Shown: one piece after another, positions 45,459-53,558 of the stretch
How positions within the stretch are numbered: the stretch's first letter is position 1
Layout of the letters: each line of letters begins with the position of its first letter
NCBI GenBank assembly: GCA_016214985.1
Contig: JACRMM010000046.1
Location: forward strand, 1-64,000
Direction of reading: 5' to 3'
Source of the DNA: Deltaproteobacteria bacterium
GTDB taxonomy: Bacteria; Desulfobacterota; Deferrisomatia; Deferrisomatales; JACRMM01
DNA length: 64,000 bases
Notes under the pieces: model-generated
What the model saw: only the letters and a program-made list of their open reading frames with translations
What the model was told of the DNA's origin: nothing
Database searches by the model: none
Translations under genes and position numbers: made by a program

Positions 45459-47180
45459 TCACAGGCTCTGGATGACCTCTTCGAAGGTGCCGGATACGTG
45501 CCCCGTGATCCTGTGAAGCTCACTGCCGCCGCCTGGCGTGTCGATCCATTCTTCGCCCACGAGATCGGTTTCGAAGGTTCCCTTCAAGGTCGATCCGACC
45601 GACACTCCGTAGCTGTCCAGTTGCAGCGATCCGGAGACCGAGGTGAACACCATCGGGCCCGAGCCGTCCGCCTGCTGGATCCGGGGCGTCGTGTACACGA
45701 GCACGGCTCGGTTGGCCACGAGACCCCAGTCGTCCCCGAGGCTGTAGAGACCGGGGCCGGGAATGTTCATGGCCATGGTGATGCTCATTTGATCGGCAAC
45801 GAACGGACTGGCTGCTGCCGGCATCTCGGAAGGGGACCCGAAAACCGTGGGGTAGGCCCCCGCGTCGTTGATCGTGCCGAGCCCCGCCAGGACGGTCTTG
45901 CCCGAGAAGAGCTCGCCTGTGAAATGGTCGTCGATCGTCAGGACGGCTGCGAACGAGTCCGTGGTGTCGTTGCAGGCACGAACGTTCGCGGGCTTCTCGA
46001 CGTAGATCCTCACACCCGGATAGGGAACTGTCCGGCCTGGAACACAGGGGCCGTTGTTTCGGCTGCATAGGTCGGGACGGGTCGCCGCGTCGATGGCGTC
46101 GGTGCCCCCGAAGAGCGCGACCCCGTAAGAGTTGCGGGCCGGATCGCTGAGACAACCCGGAGAGCCGCAGAGCTGCAGCTCGAGCGCAACACCGCTCTGG
46201 AGTCGGCGGAACTCGTTCAATTTCGCGGCGGGATACCAGGCAACGGCTTCGCCCCCCAGCATCTGCGCCAGTTCATCCGACACGACCGCGGTGTTACGGA
46301 TCTGAACCACGCCCTGCGCGTCCACCTCCAAGACGGCCGTATGCGGATAGGCCGTGGCACTGGAATCGTAGAAGTTGCGGGGACCTCCTCTCGGCCCCCA
46401 GGGTCCCCCCGTAAAGGCTAACACGACCTGCCGGCCTTCCCGGGCGTACTGAGCGATCCGCGACAAGACATCGGGCGAGACGTCCTGGCCCGGGTTCCAG
46501 CCCCCGAGGTCATCGAAGTAGGTGTCGAGCAGCGCCTGGACGTGCTCGGGATCGGCACGGGTGCACTGCGCGTCGTCCACCACGATGCCCGGGTAGAGGT
46601 CGGTCACTTTCTGGAGAACCCCTGCTCGGTCGCAGCCACGCGCCGCAAAGGCGGCGAGGAGGTGCTTCAAGGTTCCCGCGTGGCAGTTGCGGGCCAGGAC
46701 CTTGCCGCAGAAGTGGTACACCTCGACCTCTGCGTAGTAGGCCCCCGGGGTCCCCTTCACCGGCGCGAAGCTGCCGCTCGACATCGCCAGAGAAGGATCG
46801 GAGCCCTGAAAATCGTAGATCTCCACGGAATCTCCTCCTCCCCAGGTGGAGGGCAGAGGGATGCGGGCCTTGGCGGGTGTCTGGAGGATCGTGTCCTGGG
46901 GCCCAAAACCGAGTCCGCCCAGGAACGGCTGTTCGGCCGCGCTCACCGTCACGGGTCTCACGGTCACCTTCATGTCGCTCGGGAGAGCCCCTGGGGGGAG
47001 CTCCAACGTCGCGCCGCCGGAGGCGGTAACGGTTGCCCCCTGGGATGCCGTCACCATCTTCTCGCCGGTCTCTGCGCCGCCGTCTCCACCACCTCCACCA
47101 CCTCCACCGCCTCCGCAGCCAAACACCACCAGAGAGACGGTGAGAGCGGTCACTCTTCCCATTCTTCTCGCTTCAAACAT
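45459..47180 (-). CDS. Lipoprotein with N-terminal poly-Gly tether and ZU5-like domain
   Basis: A 573-residue lipoprotein. AAAGGAG lies 7 bases before the ATG; the signal ends in VVFGC, the lipobox, followed by a run of ten glycines encoded by a GGN microsatellite (47084-47112 region). Residues ~40-75 (GATVTASGGATLELPPGALPSD) resemble the ZU5 core with its PPGAL motif, a protein-interaction domain seen in bacterial surface proteins. The remaining ~450 residues contain paired cysteines (CHAG, CGSPGC, CSRNNGPC) and no recognised enzyme motif. Probably surface-exposed. Confidence 0.72.
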   Translation of the reverse strand: MFEARRMGRVTALTVSLVVFGCGGGGGGGGGGDGGAETGEKMVTASQGATVTASGGATLELPPGALPSDMKVTVRPVTVSAAEQPFLGGLGFGPQDTILQTPAKARIPLPSTWGGGDSVEIYDFQGSDPSLAMSSGSFAPVKGTPGAYYAEVEVYHFCGKVLARNCHAGTLKHLLAAFAARGCDRAGVLQKVTDLYPGIVVDDAQCTRADPEHVQALLDTYFDDLGGWNPGQDVSPDVLSRIAQYAREGRQVVLAFTGGPWGPRGGPRNFYDSSATAYPHTAVLEVDAQGVVQIRNTAVVSDELAQMLGGEAVAWYPAAKLNEFRRLQSGVALELQLCGSPGCLSDPARNSYGVALFGGTDAIDAATRPDLCSRNNGPCVPGRTVPYPGVRIYVEKPANVRACNDTTDSFAAVLTIDDHFTGELFSGKTVLAGLGTINDAGAYPTVFGSPSEMPAAASPFVADQMSITMAMNIPGPGLYSLGDDWGLVANRAVLVYTTPRIQQADGSGPMVFTSVSGSLQLDSYGVSVGSTLKGTFETDLVGEEWIDTPGGGSELHRITGHVSGTFEEVIQSL

Positions 47181-47389
47181 CGGCTGCTCCTTTACAAGGG
47201 GGATCGCGTTCTGCCTCTTGCGCCCATGTCGCCAAGGGCCTTATCGGCAGGACTGGCGCAGCGGATAACGGGGCAGCCATGTCAGACTGAGGTGAACGAG
47301 ACTGAGACAGCCTCGAGACGGCGGCGTGCCGGGGGCGAGTGGACGGTCACGACGCCGCATCGTGACCGCGGCTGGGCGTAACCCCCGCT

Positions 47390-47486
47390 TCACTCCCCGA
47401 TGATCTTCACCAGCACCCGCTTCCTGCGCCGCCCGTCGAACTCCCCGTAGAAGATCTGCTCCCAGGGGCCGAAGTCGAGCTTGGAC
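47390..47486 (-). pseudogene. C-terminal fragment of a YjbQ (UPF0047) gene
   Basis: Read on the minus strand, the last ~32 codons are [18 protein letters not shown], then [13 protein letters not shown] and a stop, matching the conserved C-terminus of YjbQ/secondary thiamine-phosphate synthase proteins (GTWQxIFxCEFDGxR...VxxxGE). Homology stops exactly where the 261-bp repeat starts, so the gene was truncated by that element. Confidence 0.7.
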
Positions 47487-47747
47487 GTGATTAGGGACGC
47501 GCGTGCACAAGAGCAATACGTGTGCGCAACGCTCTTGCAACAGCGGTGTTTCCCCTGTTGGCGGTAGTCCTGCGCGAGCGGCTGGTACTCGGGAGGCGGG
47601 CATTGGGGACATTCTATGTCCCTTCAGAACGAATTGGGGACAGGCACCAGATGGCGGTGCGCGGCCCGCTGGCTTCCTTGCTCGCGGAGCAGGCGCGCCC
47701 GAGTCGTTCCGGCGCGGCTCGTGCTGCTTCGCAAGTGGCTTCCAGAC
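47487..47747. repeat. Long dispersed repeat, copy 1 (261 bp), adjacent to RAYT gene
   Basis: Nearly identical to 52081-52367; comparison by eye finds one substitution (GGCGGGC versus GGCAGGC) and a 26-base tandem duplication present only in copy 2. It contains the hairpins CAAGAGC...GCTCTTG and GGGACAT-TCT-ATGTCCC, plus TTGGGGACAGGCACC, a motif commonly seen next to RAYT transposase genes. Inserted in yjbQ. Confidence 0.9.
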
Positions 47748-47750
47748 CCT

Positions 47751-47767
47751 AAGGGGACGTTCCTTTT
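47751..47767. repeat. REP-like hairpin in front of the RAYT gene
   Basis: AAGGGGACGTTCCTTTT folds as a short stem with an unpaired centre. Such REP-like hairpins flank RAYT genes and are thought to be their recognition sites. Confidence 0.5.
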
Positions 47768-47805
47768 GTATTGAGTATGAAGGCAAAGGGTGGTAGAGGG
47801 GGCCC

Positions 47806-48480
47806 ATGCCTCGCTCCGCCCGTCTCGACCTGCCCGGACTTCTGCAGCACGTCATGGTGCGCGGCATCGAGCGCCGCGATATCTTCGTGGACGACGACGA
47901 CCGAAGGGCATTCGTCGGCCGGCTTGGTGAGCTACTCGGTGCCACCCAGACGGAGCTCTTGGCCTGGGCCCTGCTCTCCAATCACGTTCATCTGCTCGTT
48001 CGCTCCCGCACCGGCTCGCTGGGCACGTTCATGCGGCGCCTCCTGACGGGGTACGCGGTCACCTTCAACCGGCGCCACGAGCGGTCAGGCCACCTCTTCC
48101 AGAACCGATACAAGTCCGTGGTGTGTGACGAGGAGCCGTACCTGCTGGAACTGGTCCGTTACATCCACTTGAACCCCCTGCGGGTAGGGTCGTGCACATG
48201 ATGGAGGAGCTCGAACGCTACCCGTGGACGGGGCACGCTGTCCTCTTGGGACGGCACGTCTTCGAAGGTCAAGGCGTGGAGGAGGTGCTTGCCCGCTTCG
48301 GCCGTGGAATGCGGCAGGCGCGGGCCCGCTACAGGGAGTTCGTGGCCGGGGGCATCGGGCAAGGCCGACGGGAGGAGTTGGTGGGGGGAGGGCTGCGGCG
48401 AAGTATGGCGGCCTTGGGGGAAGAGGTTGGGAAGGAACCGCCGGCCTTCGACGACAGGGTTCTGGGGACGGGGGCTTTCG
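47806..48480 (+). pseudogene. REP-associated tyrosine transposase (RAYT, Y1/IS200-like), frameshifted and truncated
   Basis: The first frame (47806-48201) encodes MPRSARLDLPGLLQHVMVRG, LLSNHVHLLVRS (the HUH motif region) and RRLLTGYAVTFNRRH, then FQNRYKSVVCDEEPYLLELV: a canonical Y1 transposase with the catalytic Tyr in the YLLELVRYIH block. Near 48185-48192 one base is missing and the sequence continues in another frame with MEELERYPWTGHAVLLG, as in intact family members. Homology stops at about 48480, where an opposing IS5-type transposase begins. So it carries both a frameshift and a truncation. Confidence 0.8.
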
Positions 48481-49064
48481 GACGCGTGGGTCTGGTTGCT
48501 TCTCTTCTCTCCCCAAAAGGCCACCGTCGGATTGCGACCCTCGGGCGGCCGGTCATCACCGGAGCCGTCTTTGGGCCGCACGCTCTTCATCGAAGCCCAC
48601 GCCTCGATCAGGGTGCCGTCCACGGAGAAGTGCTCGTCGGACAGAAGACCCTCCTGGCGGGCCTGCCCGACGATCTGGGCAAGGAAGCGCCGAGACGCCT
48701 CCCCGCTCAGGAACCGATCTCGGTACTTGCTGAACGTGGAGGGGACCCAAACCGGATCGTCGGTCTCCAAGCCCACGAACCACCGAAACAGCAGGTTGTA
48801 GTCCAACTGCTCCATCAGCAGTTGCTCGCTTCGTACCGAGTAGAGCATCTGCAGCAGCGAGGCCCGCATCAGACGTTCCGGAGGGATCGAGGGCCGACCG
48901 ATCGTGGAGTACATCCGGTCGAAATCCTCCGACATCTCTTGCAGCGCTTGGTTGATCATGGCCCGGATCGGCCGCAGCGGGTGGTTCTTCGGCACCCGGC
49001 GCTCCAAGGACACGTAGCTGAACATCACCTGCTGCAAAACGTCCGTCCCGCGCATCTCGGCCAC
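48481..49064 (-). pseudogene. IS5-family transposase, N-terminal fragment
   Basis: Starts MAEMRGTDVLQQVMFSYVSL, then VPKNHPLRPIRAM, FDRMYSTIGRPSIPPERLMR, LLMEQLDYNLLFRWFVGL, and EHFSVDGTLIEAW with the first catalytic Asp; NPTVAFWGEKRSNQTHAS is the last recognisable block (DUF772 plus the start of DDE_Tnp_1). The frame runs on to 48159 only by chance through RAYT sequence. The second Asp and the Glu of the DDE triad are absent, so it cannot be active. The junction with the RAYT remnant is at about 48480. Confidence 0.8.
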
Positions 49065-49162
49065 CCTCCATATTCAATCGTAAGTGGCCGTAATTATGAA
49101 GGAACACCCATATGGATGGCCATCAAAACCGGCCAAGTCCAAGCGACTTTTTCAAGGTCCTG

Positions 49163-49537
49163 CTAGTCATTCGCCACGTATTCAACATGGAGGCTGATGT
49201 TGGCCAGAAGCTTCCGAAGGTGGAAGACGGCATCCCGGTAGTTCTTGTGCGCTTCCATGTAGTACCCCCTGTGGTTCACCGGGCTGAAGAAGTCCTTCCC
49301 GTTGGGGTGTCTCGGCGTCTTGGCAATAAGGTACCTTTGTTGACTGGTCTTGAAAGGAACCAACGTATCGACTCTTTGCATGTGACCGTTGTCCACCAGC
49401 CACGCCATCGCCATCTTGTAGAAGTCCGGAACAGACTCGGCGTGGATAAGATGATCGGCGATCCTAACCATCGCCCCTCTTTCCCTCGGTTCTCGGCCTG
49501 GAAGCCCCTCGGGTGTCGACGTTTGGTGAGAGTACAT
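49163..49537 (-). CDS. Hypothetical protein
   Basis: A 124-residue soluble protein starting MYSHQTSTPEG. CAGGAGGGGAAA directly upstream fixes this start although the frame is open further. Residues include VRIADHLIHAESVPDFYKMA, SQQRYLIAKTPRHPNGKD and HRGYYMEAHKNYRDAVFHLR; no recognised domain. GC content is lower than in the housekeeping regions. It begins 70 bp after the next upstream gene, on the same strand, so both may be one accessory operon. Confidence 0.65.
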   Translation of the reverse strand: MYSHQTSTPEGLPGREPRERGAMVRIADHLIHAESVPDFYKMAMAWLVDNGHMQRVDTLVPFKTSQQRYLIAKTPRHPNGKDFFSPVNHRGYYMEAHKNYRDAVFHLRKLLANISLHVEYVAND

Positions 49538-49607
49538 TTTCCCCTCCTGGCGCCAGTTGTGGCTTATGTGTCTTGGCGCGGTCTCGTCCCGCCGCAGTTC
49601 TTGTCGG

Positions 49608-50273
49608 TCAGAACCCCCGGACCTCGTCGCAGGTTTCCGACAAACGCTCCACGGGTACATGCCCATGTGCAGGAACAGTCACGAAGAACGACGGTCCTGA
49701 CCGAACGACGTTGAACTTCAACCCTCCCTTGGAACGACTGAGGCTTTTCCCGTGCTCCTCGAAGAACCCACGGGGCAGCACGAGGGCATGCACCCGCCCA
49801 GGTTCCTCCTCGCAGAGCAAGAGCGCGTGATCGAAGCGTCCTTCCGTGAGACCAAGGAACCATCGGTCCGACTGCCGCTCGGTGGCATACGCGATGCCGA
49901 CCAAGGCACCGGAGGGAGTCTTGTAGATCGCGCCGCGCACTCGCTGGAACGCGACGCCGGCCGCGGCAAGCTTCGCGACCAGAGCCACGCGCGCACGTTC
50001 GCCACCATCCCGGCCTGGCGCTCCAACATATTCAAGGGCATGAGGCGTAGTCTGCCCGCTTCGGCCTGAGGTCGCCGGAGGTACAAACTCCTTCGCGCTC
50101 AATACGTTCGTCACCTGAGCCTCAAGCTCTGCCGCCCGTCTAGCCAACTCTTCGATCTCTTCTAGTCTCTTCCCACCGGACAGAATGTCGGCAGTGCGGC
50201 CCTCTGCCGCTGCCCTCCCTATCTCCCGCAGCGCTTCAGTCTTGGCCGTACTGAGCATCGTCGTAATGTCCAT
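49608..50273 (-). CDS. Hypothetical protein with N-terminal coiled coil
   Basis: A 221-residue protein: an N-terminal helical segment (TADILSGGKRLEEIEELARR, AAELEAQVTNVL) and a C-terminal beta-rich domain (VAFQRVRGAIYKTPSGALVG, SDRWFLGLTEGRFDHALLLC, EEPGRVHALVLPRGFFEEHG). The second part has the look of a small DNA-modification or nuclease-associated domain, but I cannot name it. GGAGGGAGAG precedes the ATG and a sigma-70-like promoter is visible upstream. Confidence 0.7.
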   Translation of the reverse strand: MDITTMLSTAKTEALREIGRAAAEGRTADILSGGKRLEEIEELARRAAELEAQVTNVLSAKEFVPPATSGRSGQTTPHALEYVGAPGRDGGERARVALVAKLAAAGVAFQRVRGAIYKTPSGALVGIAYATERQSDRWFLGLTEGRFDHALLLCEEEPGRVHALVLPRGFFEEHGKSLSRSKGGLKFNVVRSGPSFFVTVPAHGHVPVERLSETCDEVRGF

Positions 50274-50640
50274 CTCTCCCTCCTGTCGGTCTAGCGGTGT
50301 CTGCTTATGATCAGCCTAGCGAATGAAGGGTCAGCTGTCAAGGCCCTTGTGCTACACTTATGCTGACCTTTCAGCTTACGCTTTGAGTGGCGAGCTGATG
50401 CGCATTTCACAGTCCAGACGTGGACGTCCACGCCTTTGCTCTCCTCGACTCGAGTCTCCGTCCGGTCTAAAGTGACGGCGTTCGGGCTGACCGGTGAGAG
50501 CACAGGGGCGTGGAGAAACGATGAGCACAGGGCGTCCTTCTGGCTTGGTCGCCCTATTGGTTTTCACTCGGGCGCTGGACGGCGTCGGTCGGCCTAAAGT
50601 TTGAGAATTGTCGGAGAGATGACCTACGGGAGGACCTGGG
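50274..50640. other. Divergent intergenic region, 367 bp
   Basis: Holds the promoter listed above for the minus-strand gene. Nothing else could be defined; short frames in the middle (50376-50567) have no ribosome site or homology. GGGAGGACCTGGG precedes the plus-strand DUF4268 start. Confidence 0.4.
50313..50341 (-). promoter_or_regulatory. Sigma-70-like promoter for the 49608-50273 gene
   Basis: On the minus strand TTGACA (50341-50336), a 17-base spacer, then TAGGCT (50318-50313). A perfect -35 with a moderate -10, 40 bases before the start codon. Confidence 0.55.
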
Positions 50641-51588
50641 ATGAGCGTGTCGAGAATCGGGAAGCTTGAGCGCGTGCCTCTGCGCGAGGTGTGGAAGCAC
50701 GAAGCTCACAACTTTACGCAGTGGCTCCAAGAGAACATCGACGAGCTCAGCGCCGTTCTCGACCTGAACATCGTGAACGTGGACCGCGAGCAGTCAGCGG
50801 GTTCGTTCAGCATCGACCTCGTGGCTGAGGACGCGGGCGGGGGCACCATCATCATCGAGAATCAGCTGGAGAAGAGCAACCACGACCACCTCGGCAAGCT
50901 CATCACCTACCTGACGGGCATGGGAGCAAAGGCGGCGGTGTGGATCGTCTCCGAACCCCGCCCCGAACACGTGGCCGCCATCGCTTGGCTAAACGAGTCG
51001 AACAGCGCCGCCTTCTACATGGTCAAGGTCGAGGCCGTGCGCATCGGAGACTCCCCAGCTGCGGCGCTCTTCACGCTCATCGTGGGCCCGTCCGAGGAGG
51101 CGAAGGACGTCGGCCACACGAAGAAGGAGATATCCGAGCGTTACGGCATCCGGAAGAGGTGGTGGACGCAGCTCGTCGAGCGATCCACCAAAGTGTCGAA
51201 GCTCCACGCCCACATCACGCCGGGCGAGTATTCGTGGATCGGCACGAGTTCGGGCGTGCGAGGTCTGAATCTCAACTACGCTGTCACCCAGGAAGGCTGC
51301 GGCGCCGAGCTCTACATCGACCGAGGCAAGGACGCAGAGACAGAGAACGCGTCCATCTTCGATCAGCTGTACGAGCACAAGGACGAGGTGGAAAAGACGT
51401 TCGGGGGACCCTTGAAGTGGGAGCGGCTCGAGGGCAAGCGGGCCTGCCGGATCAAGTACCTGCAGAAGGACGGAGGATACCGTTCCCCGGAGGAGAAATG
51501 GCCGCAGATCCAGGACGGGATCATCCAGGCCATGAACCGTCTCGAACAGGCGCTGCGGCCACAACTCAAGAAACTCAAACTTGGATAG
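50641..51588 (+). CDS. DUF4268 protein with PD-(D/E)xK nuclease-like fold
   Basis: A 315-residue protein. The N-terminal domain shows SAGSFSIDLVAEDAGGGTII-IENQLEKSNHDHLGKLITY, where the Asp, the Glu and the Gln-x-x-x-x-x-Asp-His spacing follow the PD-(D/E)xK-like pattern of this family. The C-terminal half (YGIRKRWWTQLVERSTKVSK, EYSWIGTSSGVRGLNLNY, EKTFGGPLKWERLEGKRAC) is the DUF4268 domain itself. Such proteins are common in defence islands and mobile regions, but no function is proven. It stands alone next to a group II intron remnant. Confidence 0.85.
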   Translation: MSVSRIGKLERVPLREVWKHEAHNFTQWLQENIDELSAVLDLNIVNVDREQSAGSFSIDLVAEDAGGGTIIIENQLEKSNHDHLGKLITYLTGMGAKAAVWIVSEPRPEHVAAIAWLNESNSAAFYMVKVEAVRIGDSPAAALFTLIVGPSEEAKDVGHTKKEISERYGIRKRWWTQLVERSTKVSKLHAHITPGEYSWIGTSSGVRGLNLNYAVTQEGCGAELYIDRGKDAETENASIFDQLYEHKDEVEKTFGGPLKWERLEGKRACRIKYLQKDGGYRSPEEKWPQIQDGIIQAMNRLEQALRPQLKKLKLG

Positions 51589-51671
51589 GGAGAGGGGCGG
51601 GACGTCCGAGGAGAGGGGCGGGAGAGGGACGTCTACGGTAGGGACGCCGGTTGCCCGGCGCCCCCCGTGCG

Positions 51672-51704
51672 GACCCGTACGTGCAGTTTTCCCGCATACG
51701 GTTC
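51672..51704 (-). ncRNA. Group II intron domain V
   Basis: On the minus strand GAACCGTATGC, a 9-base segment with GGGAAAACT, and GCACGTACGGGTC closely match the 34-nt domain V hairpin of bacterial group II introns (GAGCCGTATGC ... GCACGTACGGTTC). It lies 40 bp downstream of the maturase C-terminus, the normal position. The intron 3' end is probably near 51637 (after CGTCCCTACC). Confidence 0.8.
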
Positions 51705-51743
51705 TTCGGGCGTACTCGCTTCCGCGCTCCAAGACGATGTCCT

Positions 51744-52080
51744 TCAGGCGAGCGTTTGACGATAGCTGACTTCCGTGATCCGAGGTTGTGCGATTCCTAC
51801 CCGAGCCGGGATCCCCTCAAAGGTTTTCCAGGTGAAGCTTCTACGCTTGCCGCCCCGGCGATTGAGCCATTTGAATGCGTTGGCGATGGCCCACTGGTAG
51901 AACCGGTCCAACGAGGCGTAGTTGCCTATCAGCCCGTAGTAGTTGTAGTGGCCTCGCAATCGGGCGTTGAGCCCTTGGAAGAAGTCGCGCCCCCGTGCGT
52001 GCCGGTTCGTTCGGCTCCATTCCTTGATCCGTTGGCAGGCAGCTCTCAGCTTCTTTCGAGCCGTGCGCCGCTTCACCCGG
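51744..52080 (-). pseudogene. ltrA: Group II intron reverse transcriptase/maturase, C-terminal fragment
   Basis: About 111 codons remain: KRRTARKKLRAACQRIKEWS, RGHYNYYGLIGNYASLDRFY, WLNRRGGKRRSFTWKTFEGI, the GIIM maturase domain at the end of intron-encoded reverse transcriptases. The YADD reverse transcriptase core is missing. Homology ends abruptly at 52080, where the second copy of the long repeat begins, so that element cut the intron. Confidence 0.85.
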
Positions 52081-52367
52081 GTGATTAGGGACGCGCGTGC
52101 ACAAGAGCAATACGTGTGCGCAACGCTCTTGCAACAGCGGTGTTTCCCCTGTTGGCGGTAGTCCTGCGCGAGCGGCTGGTACTCGGGAGGCAGGCATTGG
52201 GGACATTCTATGTCCCTTCAGAACGAATTGGGGACAGGCACCAGAAGAACGAATTGGGGACAGGCACCAGATGGCGGTGCGCGGCCCGCTGGCTTCCTTG
52301 CTCGCGGAGCAGGCGCGCCCGAGTCGTTCCGGCGCGGCTCGTGCTGCTTCGCAAGTGGCTTCCAGAC
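52081..52367. repeat. Long dispersed repeat, copy 2 (287 bp), without a transposase
   Basis: Matches 47487-47747 from GTGATTAGGG to CTTCCAGAC. It is 26 bp longer because the segment containing GAATTGGGGACAGGCACC is tandemly duplicated (about 52229-52280). It interrupts the group II intron. No RAYT gene is attached, so it may be a non-autonomous copy. Confidence 0.9.
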
Positions 52368-52534
52368 GTCGAGCGGCCCGGCGCGGACGCGGTGATCCGC
52401 GAGGCCCGAAGCCGAAAGGTCGAGTGCGCCCCGGTGGAGGGAAACGACTCGGTGGAGTGCTACGCCTCCACGATCGATGGCGCCGGTGCTCAGGCCCTCT
52501 GCGGCCAAGGAGGGGCGCGACGCCACGGTGGGGA
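52368..52534. other. Unassigned sequence between repeat copy 2 and vapC
   Basis: The frame that reads GADAVIREARSRKVECAPVE and ends at 52547 looks faintly coding but has no start of its own and no recognised family. It may be the tail of a gene cut by the repeat. Confidence 0.3.
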
Positions 52535-52939
52535 TCAGGCTTTGTAGGGGAGGAGGTCCTGGCGGACGGTCGAAGAGAGGGGTTCGTACTCTGGGTCCTT
52601 GTGGAGGAGGACGGCACTCTGGCGTGCCGCGAACGCCGCGATCATGGCGTCGGCTAACGACACCCGGTAATCGGCCTTGAAGCGGGCAGCCGTAAGCAGG
52701 GTAGGCTCGTCGACTTCCCAGAGAATGACGGCTCGGAGCTGCTTGAGCAGCGCGTACCGGCGCTCTGCCTCAGCCTCGCCGCGTTCTTGTCGGGAGATGT
52801 AGACGGCCTCGAGCAACACCACCCACGGGATGAGCACCTCCTCCTCGGCGAGGATCTGCTGGACACGGTCGGCCCCCGGCTCATCTTCGATCAGGGTGAG
52901 GAGCGCCGAGGTGTCGAGCACGTAGCGGTCACCGCTCAC
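52535..52939 (-). CDS. vapC: PIN-domain toxin VapC
   Basis: A 134-residue PIN-domain ribonuclease. The acidic catalytic residues are visible in order: YVLDTSALLTLIEDE, LLEAVYISR, VSLADAMIAAFA and LLHKDPEYE. VapC toxins cleave tRNA or rRNA when free of antitoxin. The start overlaps the antitoxin gene by 11 bases, the usual coupling. Length is normal for the family. Confidence 0.9.
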   Translation of the reverse strand: MSGDRYVLDTSALLTLIEDEPGADRVQQILAEEEVLIPWVVLLEAVYISRQERGEAEAERRYALLKQLRAVILWEVDEPTLLTAARFKADYRVSLADAMIAAFAARQSAVLLHKDPEYEPLSSTVRQDLLPYKA

Positions 52940-53159
52940 GACTGCGGTCCTCCCGCCGTGCGGCGAGCAGCCTCTCGACGAGCCTCTCTCCCTGCCCGCA
53001 CCCTCTCAGGGCCTGCACCGGATCCCCGGCCAGGGGGATCACCTTGATGCTCTGTCCGTCGTCGAGCCAGACCAAGCGATCGCCCTCTTGAATATGATGG
53101 CGCTTACGGATGGGCGCGGGGATCACGGTCTGACCCCGCTTCGTGACCGAAGTCTGCAT
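52929..53159 (-). CDS. vapB: AbrB/SpoVT-type antitoxin VapB
   Basis: A 76-residue antitoxin. MQTSVTKRGQTVIPAPIRKR is the swapped-hairpin AbrB DNA-binding domain and the C-terminal part (QALRGCGQGERLVERLLAAR) wraps the toxin. Start at 53159 is supported by CTGGAG upstream; an upstream in-frame ATG at 53195 has no ribosome site. It would repress its own operon together with VapC. Confidence 0.88.
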   Translation of the reverse strand: MQTSVTKRGQTVIPAPIRKRHHIQEGDRLVWLDDGQSIKVIPLAGDPVQALRGCGQGERLVERLLAARREDRSRER

Positions 53160-53558
53160 GGCAGAATCTCCAGATCGGGTGTCCTTCGCGGACATTACAA
53201 GACGATACTCGCTAACGCAAGACAGGATTCTTATCCAGCGGCGCGCCTTGCGGTCCCACAGTCCAGAACCCGGTCATCTTCCGGGTCCCCAGCGACGACC
53301 GACTGGTGATTTCGGGAAGGACGAGCTCGGCGGCCTCCATGACCGCCACGAGAAATCGCGAACTGTCGTGCGCAGAGAACCAGAACCTCGGAAGCCTTGA
53401 AGGAACGTTGTTGCCCTTCGCGCCTTTTTCGATCGATCGGCCGCAACGCCATCCTTGATTTTCCCCCACCGCCGACGTAAACAGATCCCATTGACAGCGT
53501 CGCCATCGGCCGGTTCCGACGTCCACCCCCAGCGCGGATGCTCCCTCAGAGGCGCCCC
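53160..53558. other. Divergent intergenic region, 399 bp
   Basis: Between vapB and the Uma2 gene. The minus-strand frame with PRFWFSAHDSSRFLVAVMEA (53212-53526) is weakly coding-like but has no homology I can name. ACATTACAAGACGATACTCG (53193-53212) is a plausible vapBC promoter zone. Confidence 0.35.

Noticed and set aside
48159..48480. C-terminal part of the IS5-type transposase frame
   Set aside because: These residues are antisense to the RAYT remnant and match no transposase; the true fragment ends at about 48481.
50376..50567. Small minus-strand gene in the 367-bp gap
   Set aside because: No ribosome site, Arg-rich composition, no homology.
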